64,000 nucleotides of DNA from Anaerolineales bacterium (GTDB taxonomy: Bacteria > Chloroflexota > Anaerolineae > 4572-78 > J111), in assembly GCA_015075185.1 (NCBI GenBank), contig JABTUW010000002.1, positions 1,240,001 to 1,304,000 of the forward strand, written 5' to 3'. Within the stretch, counting starts at the first letter, position 1; every line of letters starts with the position of its first letter. Positions 58,164 through 64,000 of this stretch are shown here, one piece after another. Position numbers and translations under genes: made by a program. The notes beneath the pieces were generated by a model. That model worked only from the letters and a program-made list of their open reading frames with translations. It was not told where the DNA came from and did no database searches.

Positions 58164-60071
58164 TCATTCCCGCAGCACCCGCTCATCCCCAACGCGCTTG
58201 GTCAGGCGCTGTTCGTCGGTGTACTCCAGGAGAGCCAGGGCATATTTGCGGCTGGTGTTAAAGGCATCGCGAACCTGGGCCACATTGATGGTTTGATGTT
58301 GGCGCAGGTAATTTCTCAACCACCCGACAAACTCGTTATAGGTATCGGTCAGGAGAATAACTTCGGGGGAAAGGCGGGTCAGTTGCCCTCCTTCGATGAG
58401 GGCCTGCATCACCTCGTCACCCAGAGCGGCAGCAACATCTTTAGGCAGGGGTGTGTTGAAGGGAGCGCGCCGAAAATCGGCCAGGAGCTTGTCCACGGCG
58501 GCCTGCTGGGCGGGAGCCAATTTGACCTGGTGGGTGGACACCCGAACCGTATTTTCGGTGGCGGTCAGCGTCCCATCCTGCTGGCCGCGCTGAATGGCTT
58601 CATTGAAAAGCCGCGTTTCCAGTTTGAGGCGGCTTTTTAGTTCACTGCGCGGCATACCCGCTCGCAGGGTAAAGCGGCGGTGATAATCAAGAAGGGTCGC
58701 CGTAATTTGGCCCAGGAGCGTGGCCCAGCCGCCCCGCGAGGCAACCAGGGCTTTAGAATGGGACAAGTTATCAACTTGTCCGACAGGCTCAGCCAGCATA
58801 AAGACGTCCCCTTTTTTTAACAATTCAGCCAGCGCTGCTGAAGCCGCGTCAGCCGGAAGGCGGCACTCGGCCAGGAGGGTTTGGGCGGGCGTTGGGCCGC
58901 GGCGGTCCAGTTCACCTAACAGCACATCCTCAGGCGTGCCGGCAAGAAGCGTGTCCAGCCGCTTGAGTAAATCGGGCCGGAAACGGCGATGGCGGCGGCG
59001 CGGCAAGGGATCAACAATCACGCCGCCGCCGATGGTCAGCGAGGGCGAAGGTTGGCGAATGATAAAGCGATCCCCTTTGATAACCGGAATGCGCCGGGCC
59101 AGCCGGAGTTGGACCCAGCCGGTCTGTCCTGGCTCCAATTGGCGCACCCCCAACAGGCGGGTGTAGGCCAGAACTTCGGTTGAGCCGGTAAACAGTTCGA
59201 CCTCCTGATTGTGGCGCAGGGGGCGGGGCGAGTCGGGCAAGAGGCGAAGCTGTACGTCAATTAATTGGGACGGCTCGAGCCAGCCGGGGGTCGTCAAGAC
59301 GTTGCCGCGGGCAACGTCGGCGGTGCTTAAACCGGCCAGGTTGACTGCGGTGCGCGAGCCGGGGTTGGCCAACTCGACGCTTTTTTTGTGCGATTGCAGC
59401 CCGCGAATGCGTGTCTTGAGGCCCTGCGGTAAAACTTCGACTTCCTGGCCGGCCTGCAATTGGCCGTCGAGGAGGGTGCCGGTAACGACGGTGCCAAAGC
59501 CGCTCATGGAAAAAACCCGGTCAATCGGCAGGCGGGGCCGGCCGCGGTTGGGCCGGGGCGGGGCCTGGGCCAGCAGTTGATCGAGGGTTTGGATGAGGGT
59601 TTTAAGGCCCGTACCGCGCAAGGCGGAAACAGGGATGATGGGGGCGTTAGCCAGAACCGTACCGGTCATGGTTTCGGCAATGTCGGCCTGGATCAGTTCC
59701 AGCCAATCTTCGTCTTCAATCATATCTACTTTGGTAACGGCGATGACGCCCCGTGGAATTTCCAGTAAATCCAGAATGGCCAGATGCTCGCGGGTCTGAG
59801 GCATAACCCCTTCGTCGGCGGCGATCACAAAGAGAGCCGCATCAACCCCACCGACGCCGGCCAGCATATTTTTGATAAAATCTATGTGGCCGGGCACATC
59901 CACAATGCCAACCGATTCGCCGGAGGGGAGAGTCAGCCAGGCAAAACCCAGGTCAATGGTCATGGCCCGCTGCTGCTCTTCTTTCAGCCGGTCGGGGTCT
60001 ATGCCGGTGAGGGCTTTGACCAGGGTGGATTTGCCGTGATCTACGTGGCCGGCAGTGCCGATGACTCGCAT
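58164..60071 (-). CDS. selB: Selenocysteine-specific elongation factor SelB
   Basis: GTPase of 635 residues which delivers Sec-tRNA to UGA codons. GTAGHVDHGKSTLVKALTG is the P-loop, DVPGHIDFIKNMLAGVGGVD is G3, and VTKVDMIED is G4. The C-terminal winged helices end in VRDAFNTSRKYALALLEYTD, a hallmark of SelB's SECIS-binding domain. A palindrome at 58761-58781 encodes an extra GQVDNLSHS peptide between domains. No selA, selD, tRNA-Sec or evident selenoprotein is in the window. A coiled-coil protein gene lies 3 bases upstream. Confidence 0.94.
   Translation of the reverse strand: MRVIGTAGHVDHGKSTLVKALTGIDPDRLKEEQQRAMTIDLGFAWLTLPSGESVGIVDVPGHIDFIKNMLAGVGGVDAALFVIAADEGVMPQTREHLAILDLLEIPRGVIAVTKVDMIEDEDWLELIQADIAETMTGTVLANAPIIPVSALRGTGLKTLIQTLDQLLAQAPPRPNRGRPRLPIDRVFSMSGFGTVVTGTLLDGQLQAGQEVEVLPQGLKTRIRGLQSHKKSVELANPGSRTAVNLAGLSTADVARGNVLTTPGWLEPSQLIDVQLRLLPDSPRPLRHNQEVELFTGSTEVLAYTRLLGVRQLEPGQTGWVQLRLARRIPVIKGDRFIIRQPSPSLTIGGGVIVDPLPRRRHRRFRPDLLKRLDTLLAGTPEDVLLGELDRRGPTPAQTLLAECRLPADAASAALAELLKKGDVFMLAEPVGQVDNLSHSKALVASRGGWATLLGQITATLLDYHRRFTLRAGMPRSELKSRLKLETRLFNEAIQRGQQDGTLTATENTVRVSTHQVKLAPAQQAAVDKLLADFRRAPFNTPLPKDVAAALGDEVMQALIEGGQLTRLSPEVILLTDTYNEFVGWLRNYLRQHQTINVAQVRDAFNTSRKYALALLEYTDEQRLTKRVGDERVLRE
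58761..58781. repeat. Palindrome inside selB
   Basis: GGACAAGTT (58761-58769), spacer ATC, AACTTGTCC (58773-58781), a perfect 9-base inverted repeat read in frame within selB as part of VGQVDNLSHSK. It falls between conserved segments of the C-terminal region, consistent with an in-frame insertion of a dispersed element. Confidence 0.6.
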
Positions 60072-60074
60072 CGC

Positions 60075-61247
60075 CTAGACCTGCCTGTTGGCTAGCTCTT
60101 CAAAGCGCTGCTGCCAATCGCGGGCGGCAAAAGTGCGGTTTTGAATATCTTCTTCGATGATTTGCAGAACGAGGTCCATCTGGGTTTGAACCGTTTGACT
60201 CAGCTTGACCATTTCATCCACCCGCTTTTGCAAAAGTTCCATGTTCTTTTGCAGGTCGGTAAAGGTGGGTTTCCACTCCAAGCTCTGCTTCTTCCAGCGC
60301 TGTTCATACTCGGCCCGCCACTTTTCCATTTCGGCTTGCTGGCGATCTTCAGCCAGGCGCTGCAACTCGGTGGCTTTGTGCTGTTCCCGCTGCAGGCGCT
60401 CTTGAAAATCTTGCAGCGACTCCAAGGCTCGTTTATTGAGCTGATAGTGCTCGGCATATTTGTCCATCAGGCCCTTGTACTCATCCATACGATGCTCGAT
60501 GGACTCGGCAGCGTCACTCCAATTCTTGACCAAGCGTTCGCGTTGGGCCATCTGGAAATCCATGTGCTCGCGGTGGCGGCGAATATCCTCGCGGATTTCG
60601 TCGAGAGCAGCCTGATATTGAGCGTACTGAGGAATTTGCTGCTCCACAAGTTGAACTTTAGTTAAACTTGTATCAATTTTTTTATGAAGATTGGGTATTT
60701 CTGCTTGCAGTTCAGCCAGGCGGAGGGCGTCAACCCGGCGCTGGTCTTCCAGGTAAGTGGCGGCCCTGGCTCGTTCCTCAAGCAGCTTGTCGAGATTGTT
60801 AAGCCGCGTTTCAAAAGTATTGACTTCTTTATTGAGCCGGTCCACCTCGGCCCGGGCGAGCGAAATTTGCTCATCGTAACGCTGGGTTCGGTCCAGGTCG
60901 CGCCGAAGTTCATAGAGGGTTTTGGCAAACGTGTCCAACTGACTGAGCATGGCGTTATTAACGTCTCGGAAATTCTGCTGGCGGCGGCTGTACTGCTCTT
61001 CGAAAATTTGCAGGAGTTCGGTTTTCAGGGTGAGTAACTGGTCGTCGAGCTGCGGGGTTGAACTCCATCTGAGCTGGGCTTCCGCCAGTTGCGCTTCCAG
61101 TTGCTGGGTCCAGCGGGCCTGCTCCTGTAATTCATAAGCCTGGGCTTCAAGGCGCTGCTGCAATTTGGCGATAATCTGCTGGTCGGTTTGGTACGGCAGC
61201 GCTGAAGCATCAGGCTGAGATGATGATTTAGTTTGCTCTATCGGCAC
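60075..61247 (-). CDS. Long coiled-coil protein of unknown function
   Basis: Soluble protein of 390 residues, almost wholly predicted coiled coil by heptad-like spacing of Leu, Ile and Val among Glu, Gln, Lys and Arg, as in IIAKLQQRLEAQAYELQEQA. There is no signal peptide or membrane helix. The start is a GTG at 61247 with GGAGAG upstream. It ends 3 bases before selB and is likely co-transcribed. I do not recognise a family; a scaffold or SMC-like structural role is conceivable but unsupported. Confidence 0.7.
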   Translation of the reverse strand: MPIEQTKSSSQPDASALPYQTDQQIIAKLQQRLEAQAYELQEQARWTQQLEAQLAEAQLRWSSTPQLDDQLLTLKTELLQIFEEQYSRRQQNFRDVNNAMLSQLDTFAKTLYELRRDLDRTQRYDEQISLARAEVDRLNKEVNTFETRLNNLDKLLEERARAATYLEDQRRVDALRLAELQAEIPNLHKKIDTSLTKVQLVEQQIPQYAQYQAALDEIREDIRRHREHMDFQMAQRERLVKNWSDAAESIEHRMDEYKGLMDKYAEHYQLNKRALESLQDFQERLQREQHKATELQRLAEDRQQAEMEKWRAEYEQRWKKQSLEWKPTFTDLQKNMELLQKRVDEMVKLSQTVQTQMDLVLQIIEEDIQNRTFAARDWQQRFEELANRQV

Positions 61248-61704
61248 AATTCTCTCCTGCTTGGACGATTATGGGTCTGACAAATTTAATTTTGGTATTG
61301 TAACACGACTTAAAAGTGACGGCAAGGATTTTTCAAGTGGCCTGGAGGTAGTGCTCAAGTAATTCCAGAAACACCGAAAAAGTTGTGGGCGCGACTCAAA
61401 CCAAATTCAAACTTTTTTATTGTATGATTAATAGGCGTTATCTTGTTTTAGTCAGGCGCCCTCTTTGTCTATAATGGTGAAGGCCAATTTTTGATACCGT
61501 TTTTAACTATTTTCTAATAGTTCTCTGATTACTTTCTTAGTGTTGTGTGTTACGTTAAAGGTAATCCGCGTCAGCAAAGTTTGACATACCACCCACTAGC
61601 CGTGTTATCAGCAAAATGGAAATTTAAAAGAGTTGTTAATAGGCACCACTCCTATAGATGGACAAGGATTATCCACTCAGTCAACAGCAAAATAGGTTGA
61701 GGCT
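61248..61704. other. Long AT-rich divergent intergenic region
   Basis: No gene seen in 457 bases between the coiled-coil gene and the Wzz-GGDEF gene. A TATAAT at 61470-61475 with TTGTTT 20 bases upstream is a possible plus-strand promoter, which would leave a leader of over 200 bases. The leader shows no recognised riboswitch. Base composition is clearly more AT-rich than the surrounding genes. Confidence 0.4.
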
Positions 61705-62844
61705 ATGGAATTAAAAATTTATCTTAGTATCTTATTAAAAAAATGGTGGATTGTGCTCTCTACATTTTTGGTCACAGTAACGGCGGGTGTTGTATTTACT
61801 TATACTCAAACCCCTGTATACAGCGCCACAGTTACTTATACGGTTGTGCCCAGTTCTTTATTGGGTGATTTGAAGAGCTTTGCCAATGGCTTAGACATGC
61901 TGGGCCGACGGGATGAAATTGCGACGACTTTCGCAGAAATTGCTTCAAGTCGTCGCATTAAACAGCTTGCTATGGACTCTATTTCACTGGAGTCGGGCCG
62001 TGATTACACGGTCAGTGGTAAATTGCGGGCAGGCACAAATGTTATCGAATTTACAGTTCAAGGGCCTGATCCTATTATTACACGCGACTTGGTCAATGCT
62101 GTTGGAGTGACAACGGAAGAATACGTACGAGGATCTTATGAAGTCTTTGTTCTCCGCCCTTTAGACGAAGCCACAACTCCCAACAGTCCTATAAGCCCCA
62201 ATAAAACGTTAAGCCTTGCTCTGGCTGCCGTACTGGGGTTGGTTTTAGGGGGGGGATTAGCTTTTCTATCGGTATATTTTGAAACGCCGGTTGATTCGAT
62301 CACTGAGGTAAACATTGTTGATAATAAGATCGGTGTTTATAACAAAGATTATTTCTTGCGAAGATTAAGTAATGAAATGGTTCGCGCCAAGCGGAATCGG
62401 TATCCACTGTCGGTAGCCTTAATGCATGTTATTGATAATCTTGGGTTACTAAAGGGGGGCAATTCAAATGAGATGCACACAAAAATTTTACACCAAATCG
62501 GTGTGCTCACCAGTCAATACTTGAGGGAGGAAGATATTGTAGCCTACCTGGGAGATGACACTTTTGCCCTCTTGCTGCCAGATATGACTGGTGAAAACGC
62601 TAAAGCGGTTATGGAATATATGCAAACACGCGTTAACATGTTTTCCTTCCACTCTATCACCGATGACACCAAGCTCAACCTTAAAAGTATTGTGGGTGTG
62701 GCTGCTTACAATCATAATGGTACCAGCCGTGATGATTTTGTGGCTCAAGCCAACCGAGCGCTTCATCTAGCCGAAGTGAATGAGAACGGTAGTGTCTATT
62801 TAATAACCAACTGTACCCCTCAAGACAATAATCATCATGCGTAA
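61705..62844 (+). CDS. Wzz-type chain-length protein fused to a degenerate GGDEF domain
   Basis: Membrane protein of 379 residues. The first 200 residues form a Wzz/co-polymerase domain: YLSILLKKWWIVLSTFLVTV is the first helix, a periplasmic part follows, then PISPNKTLSLALAAVLGLVL with the usual Pro-rich start of the second helix. The cytoplasmic part (about 205-370) is GGDEF-like: GVYNKDYFLRRLSNEMVRAK at the front, and YLGDDTFALLLPDMTGENA where RxGGDEF is expected. The signature is therefore LGDDT and cyclase activity is doubtful. Its stop overlaps the next gene by 8 bases. Confidence 0.8.
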   Translation: MELKIYLSILLKKWWIVLSTFLVTVTAGVVFTYTQTPVYSATVTYTVVPSSLLGDLKSFANGLDMLGRRDEIATTFAEIASSRRIKQLAMDSISLESGRDYTVSGKLRAGTNVIEFTVQGPDPIITRDLVNAVGVTTEEYVRGSYEVFVLRPLDEATTPNSPISPNKTLSLALAAVLGLVLGGGLAFLSVYFETPVDSITEVNIVDNKIGVYNKDYFLRRLSNEMVRAKRNRYPLSVALMHVIDNLGLLKGGNSNEMHTKILHQIGVLTSQYLREEDIVAYLGDDTFALLLPDMTGENAKAVMEYMQTRVNMFSFHSITDDTKLNLKSIVGVAAYNHNGTSRDDFVAQANRALHLAEVNENGSVYLITNCTPQDNNHHA

Positions 62845-64000
62845 CCAAGCCTCAATCATTAGGATACAACCAGGTCAAACATTTTGGATTGTAATCTTTT
62901 TACCCCTGGCCCTCACTTTTCTATTCATCATTTTTACAGCCAATAATGCTTTAGCTTCAGTACAGAATTCAAACACTCAAGACCGGCGCTTTTTGGCCCT
63001 TCAGAGTACACCCACTCCGACACCAACACCCCAGATTGAAGTTACATCTACCTATACCTTCTCTCTGGCTACCTTGGGCTATAACGAGACCACTCTCGAC
63101 AGCCCCTCTGATGGGGCAGAATTCTCTTTTAGATTGCCCGAAAATTGGTCAATTCAAACTGATGGCCTGCTTGAGCTTGATTTTAGTTACACTTATAGTC
63201 AAGTGGGGACTGATTATCCAGCTCTATTTGGCAGTTTAACGGTAAAATTAGATGATCAAACTTTAAATGTCTTCCCCATTGAGGAAATAGACCTTAATAA
63301 CTATCAATTGCGTATTCCTCTGCCTTCAGCTTTGCTGAGTTCAACCAGAACTCGCCATATTATCAGTTTAGAGTTCGATGCGGGGCTTTTGTGCGAAGTG
63401 CCCCATCAGGCAACATTGATTGTTCATTCAACTTCTTCTGTTCTTATAAACTACAGCCAAAATCCACTTGAGCTTGATCTTTCTCGTTATCCCTGGCCTT
63501 TTTACCAGCAAACCTTTGTCCCTGATACAGTGTACTTTGCAATACCCTCCCGGCCAACTCCTAACGATATTGTTAATGCCCTGGGAGTTGCCGCCAAATT
63601 GGGTGATTTGACCGGGAATCGGATAGTAATTAGCCCTACCACAGATTTAGATCTTGGTCAGATTATTTCGCCAGTTTCTGCAACTTTTGATGAGCATCTG
63701 ATCGTGATCGGTTCTCCCCAAGATAATAAATTGTTACCTCTGCTTAACAATATTGTTCAACTGCCTGTTTCCTTACACCAACGACAGCTTGAGGTTGTCG
63801 TACAGGGTCCTACAATAGTAGCGCCAAGTGATACCTTTACTTACACCTTTAATATCACGAATACGACGAATCAGCGCGCGGATTTGTCATTGCTTGACTC
63901 ACTCCCACTTCATACTACACTAATCAAATGCGTACCCGATTGCTCTAAAAATACAGACGACAATATAATTACCTGGAGCAACTTGGAACTCTCCCCAGAT
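62837..64000 (+). CDS. BcsB-like exported protein, N-terminal part
   Basis: Open to the window end, 388 residues visible. An N-terminal hydrophobic signal (WIVIFLPLALTFLFIIFTA) and a Thr/Pro spacer (STPTPTPTP) precede a BcsB-like region: FSFRLPENWSIQTDGLLELD, then LTVKLDDQTLNVFPI. This is the carbohydrate-binding-plus-regulatory fold of cellulose synthase subunit B. From about residue 330 a DUF11-like beta domain begins (PSDTFTYTFNITNTT). It overlaps the Wzz-GGDEF gene, so an exopolysaccharide synthesis or secretion locus probably continues past the window. Confidence 0.72.
   Translation, partial: MRNQASIIRIQPGQTFWIVIFLPLALTFLFIIFTANNALASVQNSNTQDRRFLALQSTPTPTPTPQIEVTSTYTFSLATLGYNETTLDSPSDGAEFSFRLPENWSIQTDGLLELDFSYTYSQVGTDYPALFGSLTVKLDDQTLNVFPIEEIDLNNYQLRIPLPSALLSSTRTRHIISLEFDAGLLCEVPHQATLIVHSTSSVLINYSQNPLELDLSRYPWPFYQQTFVPDTVYFAIPSRPTPNDIVNALGVAAKLGDLTGNRIVISPTTDLDLGQIISPVSATFDEHLIVIGSPQDNKLLPLLNNIVQLPVSLHQRQLEVVVQGPTIVAPSDTFTYTFNITNTTNQRADLSLLDSLPLHTTLIKCVPDCSKNTDDNIITWSNLELSPD

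Noticed and set aside
1..64000. CRISPR array, rRNA operon, prophage or insertion-sequence transposase
   Set aside because: No evenly spaced direct repeats, no rRNA-like sequence and no transposase, integrase or phage structural protein was found on either strand.

Overview
The window most resembles a moderately GC-rich member of the Chloroflexota (Anaerolineae-like). This is inferred from gene content, not from a marker gene. The pointers are a LysW-dependent lysine pathway, a RibXY-type flavin importer under an FMN riboswitch (as known in Chloroflexus), an archaeal-type (type II) GAPDH, many stand-alone signalling proteins and abundant small palindromic repeats. No rRNA, tRNA or CRISPR array was seen.

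Layout. 1-9.6 kb (minus strand): lysine biosynthesis genes lysW-lysX-lysY, then a terminator, then a chromate-resistance block (chrB, a second ChrB-like protein, a frameshifted chrA, a phosphatase-like protein, an MFS carrier), a solitary DNA methyltransferase, a dead four-helix-bundle gene, and finally lysZ-lysJ. The lysine operon is therefore cut in two. 9.6-15.2 kb: a GAF-rich histidine kinase with its response regulator, a small conserved protein, a LysM/M23 peptidase and a membrane-anchored Ser/Thr kinase.

15.4-23.4 kb (minus strand): an ArsR regulator, a c-di-AMP (ydaO-type) riboswitch with its own terminator, and six genes for a membrane complex related to group-4 hydrogenases and complex I. 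The large subunit lacks the nickel-binding cysteines. Gene order matches the Mycobacterium tuberculosis Rv0081-Rv0087 locus. I consider this the most interesting system in the window.

23.6-37.8 kb: a methyltransferase stump, a NarL-type two-component pair and a lone receiver protein, type II GAPDH, an Uup-like ABC-F ATPase, an SGNH hydrolase-like protein, a PHP phosphoesterase, lepA, an M32 carboxypeptidase, miaA and a hybrid sensor kinase. 37.9-41.2 kb (minus strand): FMN riboswitch, two tandem terminators, then the permease, binding protein and ATPase of a flavin (or precursor) importer. 41.3-50.5 kb: a sulfotransferase-like protein, a probable pseudokinase, a P1-family peptidase, cobU, and a lactate-utilisation operon (lutA-lutB ... 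lutC) interrupted by a MarR/GNAT gene and a transporter stump.

50-64 kb: a receiver protein, a DUF305 membrane protein, a DUF971 protein, and a sulfate-activation operon holding both routes (cysD, cysNC and sat-APS kinase). These are followed by a polysaccharide deacetylase lipoprotein, selB, a coiled-coil protein, and the start of an exopolysaccharide-like locus: a Wzz protein fused to a degenerate GGDEF domain, then a BcsB-like protein running off the end. A recurring theme is small palindromic elements, several of them inside coding sequences where they are read through in frame.
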